64,000 bases of DNA, taken from contig CP019454.1 of the NCBI GenBank assembly GCA_002951815.1, forward strand, positions 2,356,001 through 2,420,000, given 5' to 3'. Positions 17,389-27,100 of the stretch are shown here, piece by piece. The translations under genes and the position numbers were made by a program. The notes beneath the pieces were generated by a model. That model did not search any database and had not been told where the DNA came from. It saw only the letters and a program-made list of their open reading frames with translations. The stretch is from Sulfobacillus thermotolerans. Its GTDB lineage: Bacteria > Bacillota > Sulfobacillia > Sulfobacillales > Sulfobacillaceae. Within the stretch, counting starts at the first letter, position 1. Every line of letters begins with the position of its first letter.

Positions 17389-18627
17389 ATGCAGCGGGAA
17401 CGCGTAGTAGTCACGGGCATGGGAGTGGTTTCTCCGGTAGGATCAACTCTAGAAACGTTGTGGGCTGGCCTCATAAGTGGTCAGAGCGGTGTTGGCCCTG
17501 TCACCAGATTTGATGCGTCTGACTTTCCCACGCGTATAGCCGCTGAGGTGCACGATTTCGACCCGTTGAAATATGTTGAGAAAAAAGAAGCGCGGCATAT
17601 GGACCGGTTTGTGCAAATGGCGGTGGCTGCGGCACAGGATGCTTACGACGATGCGGAGTTGCATGACGTGGACCCGGAGCGCTCAGGTGTTGCCGCAGGT
17701 ACTGGGATTGGCGGCATGGAAACGCTTACGGAGCAGCATGAAATTTTGCTGACGAAGGGGCCTGGTCGGGTCAGCCCGTTCTTTATCCCGAAGATGATTG
17801 CTAACATAGCCGGGGCGCAAGTCGCAATGCGTTTCAACTTGCAAGGGCCTAATGTGACGTTGGTGACCGCTTGCGCGTCGTCTGGGAGCGCCATTGGAGA
17901 TGCGCTGCGCGCGATCCAGTACGGCGAAGCCGATGTGATGTTGGCAGGAGGTTCGGAAGCGGTTCTGTTGCCCATCGCGTTCGCGGGCTTTTGTGCCATG
18001 AAAGCCATGTCTACACGCAATGATGATCCCGTGCATGCCAGTCGCCCTTTTGATAAAGAGCGTGACGGTTTTGTGATGGGTGAAGGCGCGGGGTTTTTGG
18101 TGTTGGAGAGTTTGTCACATGCTAAGGCGCGCAATGCCCGCATCTATGCGGAGCTGGTGGGATATGGCCGTTCCGCAGACGCCTTTCATGTGGTGGAACC
18201 ACATCCAGAAGGACGTGGGGCGGCGCAAGCCATGCGCCGGGCGCTGAGGGACGCCGATATCGACCCCAATGCTGTGGACTATATTAATGCGCATGGCACA
18301 TCGACCCAAAAGGGCGATTTAGCGGAAACATTGGCCATAAAAGAAGTGTTTGGGGAGCAGGCGTATCGTTTAGCGGTATCGTCCACAAAGTCGGTTACAG
18401 GCCATCTTTTGGGCGCGGCAGGCGCTGTGGAGCTTATCGCATCGATCTTGGCTATCAAGCATCAAACGGTTCCTCCGACGGTCAATTTAATGGAGCCGAG
18501 TGATGATTGTGATCTGAATTATGTACCTAACACTCCTCAACAGCGCCCCGTTCATGTGGTGATGTCCAATGCATTCGGGTTCGGGGGGCAGAATGCGGCA
18601 ATTGTCGCACGGGAGTATGTCTCATGA
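17389..18627 (+). CDS. fabF: beta-ketoacyl-ACP synthase II
   Basis: 412 residues. FabF elongates acyl-ACP by condensation with malonyl-ACP. The active-site Cys162 is in VTACASSGSAIG, and the two histidines are in NAHGTSTQKGD and VTGHLLGAAG. The opening VVVTGMGVVSPVG is typical. GGGGGAGGGAG precedes ATG 17389. It overlaps the rnc start by four bases. No enoyl-ACP reductase or dehydratase gene occurs in the window. Confidence 0.96.
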   Translation: MQRERVVVTGMGVVSPVGSTLETLWAGLISGQSGVGPVTRFDASDFPTRIAAEVHDFDPLKYVEKKEARHMDRFVQMAVAAAQDAYDDAELHDVDPERSGVAAGTGIGGMETLTEQHEILLTKGPGRVSPFFIPKMIANIAGAQVAMRFNLQGPNVTLVTACASSGSAIGDALRAIQYGEADVMLAGGSEAVLLPIAFAGFCAMKAMSTRNDDPVHASRPFDKERDGFVMGEGAGFLVLESLSHAKARNARIYAELVGYGRSADAFHVVEPHPEGRGAAQAMRRALRDADIDPNAVDYINAHGTSTQKGDLAETLAIKEVFGEQAYRLAVSSTKSVTGHLLGAAGAVELIASILAIKHQTVPPTVNLMEPSDDCDLNYVPNTPQQRPVHVVMSNAFGFGGQNAAIVAREYVS

Positions 18628-19319
18628 ATCCCAATGACTTATCGCAGTGGGTGAAGGACCAAAATCTTCTTAAACAAGCATTGACGCACTCGTCTTACGC
18701 CAATGAGGGTTTCCGTAAGGAAACCCATAATGAGCGTTTAGAGTTTCTGGGTGACTCCGTCTTGCAGCTGGTCGTGACCGAATGGCTCTACACCAATAAT
18801 GCGCGGTGGACTGAAGGACAACTAAGTCAGGGCCGGGCGGCCATTGTTTGTGAGGCGACGTTGGCAGAAGCTGCGGCGAATTTGCACGTCGGGTCCTATT
18901 TGCGCTTAGGGCGTGGTGAGGAACGCAGTGGTGGACGCACAAAGCATTCCTTGTTGGCGGATGCTATGGAAGCGATCATTGGCGCCATCTATCTGGATGG
19001 AGGCCTGGAGCAAGCGCGGCGGTTTATTCTCGAGGTGTTGCGGTTTGCCTTGACGGGCGTTGAGGAACGAGAGACCGGACGCGACCACAAAACCGCGTTG
19101 AACGAATGGTTGCGCCGCCGAGGCGAAGAAGCGACCTATGAGGTGGTCGGGTCCTATGGGCCCGACCACGCTAAAAGTTTCGAAGTAGAAGTGTCCGTAG
19201 GTGGGGTGCCGATTGGGCGCGCGATTGGGCATAGCAAAAAGGAAGCCGAACAACAAAGTGCGCGTCTGGCCTTAAAGCAGTTGATGGCCGAGCAGGAGGG
19301 CTCGCTCCCACCGCCATAG
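18624..19319 (+). CDS. rnc: ribonuclease III
   Basis: 231 residues. RNase III cuts double-stranded RNA in rRNA and mRNA processing. The N-terminal endonuclease domain has the signature ERLEFLGDSVLQL and a second acidic patch LLADAMEAIIGAIYLDGG. The C-terminal double-stranded RNA-binding domain begins near DHKTALNEW and ends with KKEAEQQSARLAL. It starts in the fabF stop codon and is the last gene of the operon. Confidence 0.96.
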   Translation: MNPNDLSQWVKDQNLLKQALTHSSYANEGFRKETHNERLEFLGDSVLQLVVTEWLYTNNARWTEGQLSQGRAAIVCEATLAEAAANLHVGSYLRLGRGEERSGGRTKHSLLADAMEAIIGAIYLDGGLEQARRFILEVLRFALTGVEERETGRDHKTALNEWLRRRGEEATYEVVGSYGPDHAKSFEVEVSVGGVPIGRAIGHSKKEAEQQSARLALKQLMAEQEGSLPPP

Positions 19320-19372
19320 CGCCTAGGAACCTCATATTATCGATTGCCAGAATTCTCTCATGATAAGGCCGC

Positions 19373-19412
19373 ATAATCCGCCGAGCTATTGGCTTGCGCG
19401 GATTATTTTTTT
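19373..19412 (+). terminator. rho-independent terminator of the fap/fab/rnc operon
   Basis: A 9-bp stem ATAATCCGC / GCGGATTAT with a 16-base loop is followed by a run of Ts, 54 bases after the rnc stop codon. Confidence 0.85.
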
Positions 19413-19473
19413 GGGAACGGGTCAGGGCAGATCTTCACTGTTGAGCTTTGGGGTTAGTGTGCGTTAAGAATTC

Positions 19474-19517
19474 GTACCGCCAAGCTTGTCCATGGAACTA
19501 GGCGAGCTTGGCGGTAC
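19474..19517. repeat. long inverted repeat between convergent rnc and PBP genes
   Basis: GTACCGCCAAGCT (19474-19486) is perfectly complementary to AGCTTGGCGGTAC (19505-19517), with two more pairs possible inside. There is no strong T-run on either strand. It probably ends transcription of the minus-strand PBP gene, whose stop codon lies 42 bases away. Confidence 0.6.
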
Positions 19518-19558
19518 GTTATGTGGATCGTTTGACAATCTCCGAGAGGGGACGCCTA

Positions 19559-22132
19559 TTAAGGTTTTCCGCCCGATGGCGCCGTGATGGGCGATGGGGC
19601 TACCACGGGCGCTGGGGGGATGGAGGACGCAGGTGACGAGGGTGGCGTCGACGGCGTGGACGGGGCCGCTGTGGCCGAAGGCGAAGACGGCGAACTGGAC
19701 GGCGACGTCGACGGAGATGTCTTGGATGGCGCCGTTGACGGCGTACACATCTTGGTGGGGGCCCAGTAGCGCGAATCCCAGATATAGGGTCCCCCAGGAT
19801 GCCAATCGGACTCTCGGCGTAAAGCTATCGTCGTCACATAGGCTCCACACCCTTGCTGCCATAATTCATTGGGATTGCGGGCCAGGACTTTGACCGGATA
19901 ATGCGTATCGCCAATGGTGGTTGGTTGTGTCCCTTTAATGAACCAAGCGCCTTCCACGTCTTGCGGAGGGGCATATTGACTAGCGATTTTTCCCGAGGTG
20001 ATGCTGATGTCATTGAGGTAAACCATTCCACTCGGTCGTGGGAAATGTTCAACAGGGAGATGCTCTTGGGCATCCACTTGCTCCATGATTTTTTGCCAGA
20101 TAGGGCCGGCCGCCACGTCGCCATAGGCCGGACCATTGGGCGTCGCGGGTTGCCGATATTCGCCTTTGCGATTCCCTTCCCAGACGCCGACCATGAGCTG
20201 CGGTGTATAGCCCAAGAACCAAGCGTCGGCCTCACCGTTGTTGGTACCGGTTTTACCGGCCGCTGGCCGGCCAATACCTAAGTTAATGCCCGTCGCATCA
20301 CTCCCCGGCCCAATACTGGGAATGGGGTTGGGGTCCATAACCCGTTCCATCATTTTCTCCATGATGTAGTCTTGTTGTGGGGTCAGCACAACGGTTCCGT
20401 GGGGCGAGTCTTGAAAGACCACCGCGCCATCTGGATTAACCACCTTCGTCACCCAAATCGGCGTCATGCGCACGCCGTTATTCGGGAACGTGGCGTAAGC
20501 TTGAGTCATTTCTAAGACATTGAAGCCTTCTTTAAGACCGCCAATGGCGATGCCAAGTCCTGCATGCAAGTCCGCAGTGGTGAGGGGCAACCCAAATTTG
20601 TTCTTGGCGAAATAATACCCGTAATCCAAGCCAATATCATGGAGCAAGTGCACAGCCACGTCATTGTCGGAAATGGCCAAGGCGTCACGCAGCGTTAAAT
20701 AGCCCCGGTAGAGGTGGTTGTCATTATGCGGCCACCACTGGCCATTAACATGGAAAATCGGGACGTCTTGAATCACAGACATTTGGGTGTAACCCTTGGC
20801 AATCGCGGGTGCATACTCGAGAAGCGGTTTAATCGAGGACCCCGTGGACCGTTGCACCGACGGATTAGTCGCCAGGTCTTCCATAAATGGTTGGCTGAAT
20901 GTGCGGCCTCCAATTACAGCCAAGATATCTCCGTTGTGGGGATCTTCGACCACGGCTGCCGCCTGGTAGGTGGGATCGGGAGATTGGGACGGGCCAAAAT
21001 TATAATTCATGGTCTGATCGACCGCGTTTTGCGCAATATTGTAAATGGTCGGGTCTAAAGCGGTATAGATTTTTAGGCCGCCATCAAATATTTGTGTCCC
21101 GGAAAAGCCTTGCTGTTCGAGCACTTGAATCACTTTGTCGACATACCAAGGATACGGATAGATTTGACTGTTGGCGGAATCGACTGCCACGGGATGCAAG
21201 TTCAGCGGCGCCGCATAAGCCTGGTTGGCTTGAGCTTTGCTAATATATCCGTACTTCACCATCGCATTGAGCACCTGCAGTTGGCGTTGTTTGGCCAATT
21301 TCAGGTTAACGAGGGGATCATATAAGGATGGCGCTTGAGGAAGACCCGCGAGCATAGCCGCTTGGGCCAACGTCAATTGCGATGGCGTTTCATCAAAGTA
21401 GGCCTTTGACGCGGAATACACCCCGCTGGCGCCATCGCCGAGATAGACCTCATTAAGATACATATCTAAGATTTGCTGCTTGGTGTAGGTGTGGGCCAAT
21501 TCCAGGCCAATCATAAATTCCTGAGCCTTGCGCACCAGCGTCTTTTTATCGCTCAAGTATAGGTCTTTGGCTAACTGCTCGGTCAGGGTGCTCGCCCCTT
21601 GAACAGCGCGCCGATGAATGATGTCCACAAAGGCAGCTCGAAGAATGGAAGTAATGTCAAAGCCCGGGTTGGTATAAAAGCTGTGGTCTTCAATGGCGAC
21701 CAAGGCATGTTGGAGATTCGGAGAAATCTCAGACAACGGCACGTTGACACGGTTTACCGTGCCGTGGAGTCGCGCCACCGGTTGACCAAAGCGATCATAA
21801 ATCACGGAATCTTGTCCCATCGCCTGAAGAGAGACCATTGACTGTACCGAGGGCAGGGTTTGCCACGCTTGATAGCCAATATATCCTCCGTAGCCGAAGC
21901 CGGCCACTAATATTCCCACGGTCGCTAAAAGAGCCACTCGTCCCCAGCGAATTCGCCGTTTGACGCCTTGCGCCTTTGTGTCATTGGATGGGGAAGAGGT
22001 TTTAGCCACCGGACCAGAGGAGGGAGACGCCGGCTTGCGGCGCTTTTTTGAGGGCGCAGACAGCTTGCTTCCGCAAAATCGGCAAAATGCCGAACCGGCA
22101 GTGTTTTCTTGACCACATTTGGGGCAACGCAC
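19559..22132 (-). CDS. class A penicillin-binding protein with N-terminal zinc ribbon
   Basis: 857 residues. It polymerises and cross-links peptidoglycan at the outer membrane face. A cytoplasmic zinc ribbon (Cys3, 6, 17, 20) is followed by a basic Ser/Pro linker and one membrane helix (about 66-88). The GT51 domain has catalytic Glu148 in AIEDHSFY and GASTLTEQLAKDL. The transpeptidase domain has S432-x-x-K435, SDN at 488-490 and KTG at 627-629. A Ser/Thr/Pro tail ends it. The GTG start lies 13 bases after AGGAG, a long spacing. The zinc ribbon is unusual for this family; the next gene upstream also has one. Confidence 0.93.
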   Translation of the reverse strand: MRCPKCGQENTAGSAFCRFCGSKLSAPSKKRRKPASPSSGPVAKTSSPSNDTKAQGVKRRIRWGRVALLATVGILVAGFGYGGYIGYQAWQTLPSVQSMVSLQAMGQDSVIYDRFGQPVARLHGTVNRVNVPLSEISPNLQHALVAIEDHSFYTNPGFDITSILRAAFVDIIHRRAVQGASTLTEQLAKDLYLSDKKTLVRKAQEFMIGLELAHTYTKQQILDMYLNEVYLGDGASGVYSASKAYFDETPSQLTLAQAAMLAGLPQAPSLYDPLVNLKLAKQRQLQVLNAMVKYGYISKAQANQAYAAPLNLHPVAVDSANSQIYPYPWYVDKVIQVLEQQGFSGTQIFDGGLKIYTALDPTIYNIAQNAVDQTMNYNFGPSQSPDPTYQAAAVVEDPHNGDILAVIGGRTFSQPFMEDLATNPSVQRSTGSSIKPLLEYAPAIAKGYTQMSVIQDVPIFHVNGQWWPHNDNHLYRGYLTLRDALAISDNDVAVHLLHDIGLDYGYYFAKNKFGLPLTTADLHAGLGIAIGGLKEGFNVLEMTQAYATFPNNGVRMTPIWVTKVVNPDGAVVFQDSPHGTVVLTPQQDYIMEKMMERVMDPNPIPSIGPGSDATGINLGIGRPAAGKTGTNNGEADAWFLGYTPQLMVGVWEGNRKGEYRQPATPNGPAYGDVAAGPIWQKIMEQVDAQEHLPVEHFPRPSGMVYLNDISITSGKIASQYAPPQDVEGAWFIKGTQPTTIGDTHYPVKVLARNPNELWQQGCGAYVTTIALRRESDWHPGGPYIWDSRYWAPTKMCTPSTAPSKTSPSTSPSSSPSSPSATAAPSTPSTPPSSPASSIPPAPVVAPSPITAPSGGKP

Positions 22133-22163
22133 GCTATCTTGTCATCTCCTTGAAATACTTGAC

Positions 22164-22586
22164 TTAACCCCCTAGAGATGGGGGATTTCCTTGATGCGGC
22201 GGACCTTTGGTATAAAGGGCGCTAAGCCCTAGGACAAGGCCGAACAGCAGCCACGCAAGACCCTGTACGACCTGAAACATACTCAGTACAAACCCGACAA
22301 TCGAAAACGCGGCACTCGCCACAAATAGAATTTGAGACAGCGTCCACGCGGCACGTAGACGAGATGCATTCAGTTGGATAACGCCGGACAGCACATTTCG
22401 GTAACGTCGCCAAGGCACGCTTTGCCACCATGTCATCCATGGCGCAGGCGTACGTGGTGAGCTGGTTGCGGCACTGGGACTGGCCTGAGCCTGTGGCGCA
22501 GGATCGTCAGGTAGCAAGTTTTTGCCACAACTGGGACAAAACATACTATCAACTGGAATCTGGTCGCCGCAGTGACGGCAATACAC
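22164..22586 (-). CDS. zinc-ribbon membrane protein
   Basis: 140 residues. The N-terminal double-CxxC ribbon is CRHCGDQIPVDSMFCPSCG, followed by a Pro/Ser/Ala linker and two hydrophobic helices (about 85-125). Such zinc_ribbon_2 membrane proteins are common in Firmicutes and mostly uncharacterised. The GTG start follows GAGGGA. It lies 31 bases upstream of the PBP gene on the same strand, and both open with the same kind of ribbon, which suggests a shared partner or recent exchange of the module. Confidence 0.75.
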   Translation of the reverse strand: MYCRHCGDQIPVDSMFCPSCGKNLLPDDPAPQAQASPSAATSSPRTPAPWMTWWQSVPWRRYRNVLSGVIQLNASRLRAAWTLSQILFVASAAFSIVGFVLSMFQVVQGLAWLLFGLVLGLSALYTKGPPHQGNPPSLGG

Positions 22587-22951
22587 GATGTCATCCCTCG
22601 CCTTAGAGTTCTTTTAACGCTCACTATATCATTCGAAGCGTCCAACGGGAAATTTGCACCGTGTCCGCCATTCTCTCGCATCCCATTCGGTTAATTGCAG
22701 ATCATTGTAGCACAAATCATTTCGAGAACGAGCTGGTCTGTCTTTCCAGAGCGGGTGTGGGTCGCGAAGCGCATAACACAAGCCCAACGGCCAAAGTGCA
22801 TGAAGGGCTTACAGCGCTTAAGCGTGAGCCGTTAGAGCATCTTCTATCTTTAAAAGCATGTAAATATTAATGGAGGGAGAGGAATCTGATTTAAGGTCCC
22901 AAAAGGGATGGGTGCCTATTGCACTGGTGATCGTAGCTTGCTCTGTTAAGA
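22587..22951. other. intergenic stretch without a recognised gene
   Basis: Between the zinc-ribbon gene and the 39-codon candidate I see no gene. Open frames here (for example 22661-22870 on the plus strand) lack a ribosome site and protein-like composition. The minus-strand promoter of the zinc-ribbon/PBP pair must lie near 22600-22700, but no convincing -35/-10 pair is visible. Confidence 0.5.
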
Positions 22952-22964
22952 AAGGAGGGCCCCT

Positions 22965-23084
22965 ATGGGGCGGGACCCTCCTTATCAATGGGGTAACTTC
23001 GGGCTTCCGTGCGCGCCATCACGACGGATCACGACGCGAATGGGCGCAGTACCCTTTGGCCTAGGCCCGAACTGCGTGGAATAG
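22965..23084 (+). CDS. candidate 39-residue small protein
   Basis: An ATG at 22965 follows AAAGGAGG by 7 bases and opens a 39-codon frame ending TAG at 23084. The peptide begins MGRDPPYQWGNFGLPCAP, is rich in Gly, Pro and Arg, and has two Cys (16 and 37). I know no family for it. The ribosome site and start codon lie in a strong hairpin (22952-22983; AAGGAGGG pairs with CCCTCCTT, and GCCCC with GGGGC around the ATG), so translation would be limited unless the structure opens. Alternatively the region is a structured RNA and the frame is chance. Confidence 0.4.
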   Translation: MGRDPPYQWGNFGLPCAPSRRITTRMGAVPFGLGPNCVE

Positions 23085-23259
23085 ACGATGCTTGTGTTGC
23101 CTATTGAAGACACTGGGGCGCACAAAACCCAAGCTCCTTTGATACAAGGAACGCATTAGGGTGAGATAGTCACAAAGGGCATCAAGTCAAACGCAGTGAC
23201 GCACGGGACGTAGGGCAAAAAAGTCGGCTGTCGCCTGGTACAACGGGTTAGATACACAT

Positions 23260-23820
23260 TCAAACCATCGCACGAATAATTTGGACAATCCCGTGAAGCT
23301 GAGCCGGCACGGTGGCAGGCTCGTAGGTTTCCGGATGCACATACACCACGGTGTCTCCATCCATGATTTTCATGAGAACAGTGGGGGTGCGAGGAGCGCC
23401 CGCTAACACCCATTTTGCCCGGTCCGAGGGCTCTAACTTGATGAGTAACAGCATGTCACCATTTTGAATCGGACCTTGCTGGGGCCCATGGTAATGCCAC
23501 GCGAAGCGGCCGAGCACATTGGCGGACATATCATCAGAGAGCGAATCGGTCGTCAAAATCGCGGCGCCATTTTCATCAAATCCCTCTAACAAGGGAATCC
23601 GGCCATAGGCACTATGCGATTCACGCGCCTTAAGGGGAGGCATGATATAGCGACCGGCTATCACGGCACGTTTAAAGGCTTGCAGTCCGGGATAGTTTTC
23701 TTTGGACAACCAATAATAAATCGTCTTCTCTTCCGCGTAGCCGAGTTTTTTAGCAAGGTCCCCGGCGGTTAAAAACGGGTCTTCTAAAATCATATGCGCC
23801 ATTTTTCTTACGATATCCAC
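23260..23820 (-). CDS. HTH regulator with LexA/S24-like C-terminal domain
   Basis: 186 residues. Residues about 1-45 form a helix-turn-helix (AGDLAKKLGYAEEKTIYYWL). The C-terminal part has the pattern of the S24 peptidase/phage-repressor fold: GRIPLLEGFDENG, then GPIQNGDMLLLIK, then a GDTVVYVHPETYEP strand pair. The GDSM motif with the catalytic Ser of LexA is not recognisable, so self-cleavage seems unlikely. The GTG start follows AGGAGGAG. It is divergent from smc, with a palindrome in between. Confidence 0.65.
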   Translation of the reverse strand: MDIVRKMAHMILEDPFLTAGDLAKKLGYAEEKTIYYWLSKENYPGLQAFKRAVIAGRYIMPPLKARESHSAYGRIPLLEGFDENGAAILTTDSLSDDMSANVLGRFAWHYHGPQQGPIQNGDMLLLIKLEPSDRAKWVLAGAPRTPTVLMKIMDGDTVVYVHPETYEPATVPAQLHGIVQIIRAMV

Positions 23821-23873
23821 TGATAGTCTCCTCCTGACAACGTCGTGTTATTGGGTTTCGCCATATCCCTGAT

Positions 23874-23888
23874 GATTTTGCCAAAATC
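23874..23888. promoter_or_regulatory. perfect 7-1-7 palindrome, candidate operator
   Basis: GATTTTG-C-CAAAATC is a perfect inverted repeat about 54 bases upstream of the HTH regulator's start codon and in the gap shared with smc. This is the position and size expected for an operator of the regulator. Binding is inferred from position only. Confidence 0.45.
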
Positions 23889-24115
23889 GGCTTATTTATC
23901 CATGAGTTACGGCTTTACTAAATATACAGGAAATTAGCGCGTTGTCATCCCCCCTGGAGCGTGGTAATTTATGGGCATTAATCCACGGTTTTTGGCGAAT
24001 CGAGACAAATAATACCAAAGAAAGCGACATGGGATTTCGTCGTCTGAAACGGGACCGATATGGTACAATGATTTCCACTAATGCCTCAGACTGCCGGGAA
24101 TGGATGATTTTTTCT

Positions 24116-27100
24116 ATGCATTTATCAACGATAAGCCTCTATGGATTTAAATCGTTTGGGCAAGACACCCGTATCGTGTTGTCGCCGGGCATCACCGTGA
24201 TTGTGGGGCCTAACGGCGGCGGCAAAAGTAATGTCATTGATGCAATTCGCTGGGCTTTGGGCGAACAGCGGGTGAAAGAATTGCGGGCCGAGCGGTGGGA
24301 TGACTTGCTCCACGTGGGAGGCAAGGGTCAAAGAGCAAAACTTGCTGAGGTAGTCCTCACGTTCGACAACCATGACGGTGAGATGGAAAAATGGCCCGAA
24401 GTGCTCACGGTGACGCGTCGTTATTACCTCTCCGGGGATTCCGAGTATTTGCTTAATGGGCGCACATGCCGATTGAAAGATGTGGTGGACCTGTTTTTGG
24501 ACAGTGGGGTCGGCCGCTTTAACTACGCCGTTATCGGGCAAGGGCGGGTCGACGAGGCTTTGTTGATGAAACCGCGGGAACGGCTTGAACAACTAGAAGA
24601 GGCTGCAGGAGTCTCCCGCTATAAAGTGCGCCGCAAAGAGACGTTACAGCATCTTGGGGACGTGCAAAAAAACTTGATGCGCTTGACGGACCTCATGGCG
24701 GAGGTGCGACATCAGCAGGAATTGGTGCATGATGAGGCGTTGCGCGAGCAGGCGTATCTCACGATGCAGCACGAACATGCGGCGCTTTTAGCCCGGTATC
24801 AATACACGCAGTACGTTAAAGCCATGCACGATCGCCATGAGTGGCAGACAGCGCTTGATACGATCCGCACTCAGCGGGTTTTGTTGCAACAAGAGACGGC
24901 AGACGTGAACAAAGCGTTGCAAGGCGTAGAAGAAGAGCGGGTCTTTGTGGAGAGTCAATTAGCGCAGCAACAAGAACGAGTACGACAGCTGGAGCAGGAG
25001 TCTTTTAGCCTTTCGGCGCAGTTAGCACGCTTAGAAGCAGAATGGCAGGGCTATCAGCATGAAAGTGAGGGCTTGCAAGGGCAAATTCGTGTCGTTACAG
25101 AGCAGATGGGGACGATGGGAGATGAAGAAGGGCCCTCAATGGATGATCTGGCCGATGCCCAAAAAGCGTGGGATATGGCCCGTCAAAGGCTAGCAGATTA
25201 CGAACATGCCGTGCATGTCTTGCGTGCTCAGCGAGACCAAGCGCAGACGGCGCTAGAAGAGGCTCAGCGCCGACTGCAACAGAGTGAACGCCAATTAGCG
25301 CGCGTGGAAGGCATTTTACAAGCGCAAACGACAGACCAAGCGTTGGCCCAGCTTGGACATCTCGAAGAAGAACGAAAGACGTTACACCAAGCCTTAGAGG
25401 CTAATCGACGATCGCTGGCCCAGTTAGCGCAAAGCCTCAAAGATCCTCAAGCTCGGTATGCAGCCAGCGAGGCGGAAGCACGCCGGTTGCAATCAGAATC
25501 ATGGGAATTAGAAGCACGCATTAAAGCGCTGCGCACCATGGAGCAAGAGCAGCAGGCGGTGCCTGCGCCGGTCCGCGCGGTATTGCGAGCTGCCGAGCAA
25601 GGGCAATTGTCAGGTATCGTGGGAACGGTCGCCAGTGTCTTAGACATTGCGGCGTCTTATCGGCTGGCGTTGGACGTCGCGATGGGGGCTGCCGCACACC
25701 ACTTGATTACCGAGACGGAGCATCATGCTCGGCAGGTTGTCGAGTGGCTCAAGGCGCACAAAGCAGGACGCGTTACGCTGTTGCCGTTGGATCAAATCCG
25801 GCCATCCCTTGTACCTGACCGTGATCAAGCTTTGGAACACCAGCTGGGCGTCCACGGTTGGGCTCTGGCGATGGTCACATTTCACCCCGCGTTTTTCCCC
25901 GCTATCTCGCATGTGCTCGGGCGGGTATTGGTACTGGAGTCCTTGACGGTGGCCCCTGCTGTGGGCCGTCAACACCAGTTTCGCTATAAAATGGTGACGC
26001 TAGACGGCCAAGTGGTTTTGGCAGGAGGGGCCATTTCCGGCGGCAGCGACAGGCGTCAGGGACCCGGCGTGTCTGAGCGCATCACGCCCCTTGCCAACCG
26101 ATTAACCCACGTGAAAGCTCTGTATGATCGCCAAGAGGCGGACCGAGCTTTGGCTCACCAACAGGTGAGTCAAATACGCGAGGATATGGAACGCATACAA
26201 GCCGAAGATGCGCGCATCCGGTTGCGCCTTGATCAGATCGAACACTTGTTGGCGGGATTATCAGGATTGGGAACGCATGATCCGAAGGTGTTGGCGCAAG
26301 ATGTAAAGAGCGTGCGCAGTAGGGTGATAGCGGCCGAGCAGAACTTTCAAGATGTGCAGGCCCAGTGGCAAGAAGCGGCGCACCGCATGTCAGAAGCCCA
26401 GGCTTTAGTGCTTGAAGCCAAACAACGCCATGAGATCCTCAAACACCAATGGGACTTGAGGGAACGGGCTGTCGCAGAAAAAATGCGGATAACGCAGCAA
26501 CATGGCGGCATGGAGGCCCGTATGCACGACATCCAAACCAAGTTGGACGTGGTGCATAAGGCTTTAGACGATACGCGCCATAAGCATGAGCAAACTCACG
26601 CGGCACTGAGCCAGCAACGCGAGAGGCTCGCTCAAGACAGGGCGACCCTGACCGCTTTAGGCAGCCGAGTGTCACAATTGCGGGCCCGGCAGGCGGCAAT
26701 GGATGCGGAGGAACGTAAGATTGCGCAACGCATGGCCTATCTTGAACAGCAATTGGCGAAGTCCGAGGCGCGGTGGGACGGCTATGAGGCGGGAGCAGAA
26801 GAAGTGTTGTCGGATCAGGAATTGGGTCCTGCCAAGTTGCGTATTGAAGCGCTCCAAAAGGAGATGGACCAAGTAGGTCCCGTGCAGCCGGGGGTTTTTG
26901 CCCTATACACACAACTCGGGGAACGGCTAAGCTATTTAGAGAACGAGTACCGCGATGTACAATTAGCCAAAGATGAGGTGCAGGCGACTCTCGAACAAAT
27001 TGATCGCGATGTCAATACCCGTCTGGAGGAAACGGCAGGCCAAGTGGAACGGGCATTTCAAGAAGCATGCCGGGCGTTGATTGGCGGCGAAGGAGGATTT

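Noticed and set aside
19584-19893. Plus-strand open frames rich in Gly/Asp/Val opposite the PBP 3' end
   Set aside because: They are mirror readings of the repetitive Ser/Pro/Thr tail of the PBP.
22661-23064. Open frames of 69 and 64 codons on the plus strand ahead of the 39-codon candidate
   Set aside because: They lack ribosome sites at their starts and show no protein-like or family features; the second also overlaps the better-supported small frame out of phase.
22860-23180. 6S RNA, SRP RNA or tmRNA in the hairpin-rich gap
   Set aside because: None of the conserved cores of these RNAs could be matched by eye; only local stems are evident.
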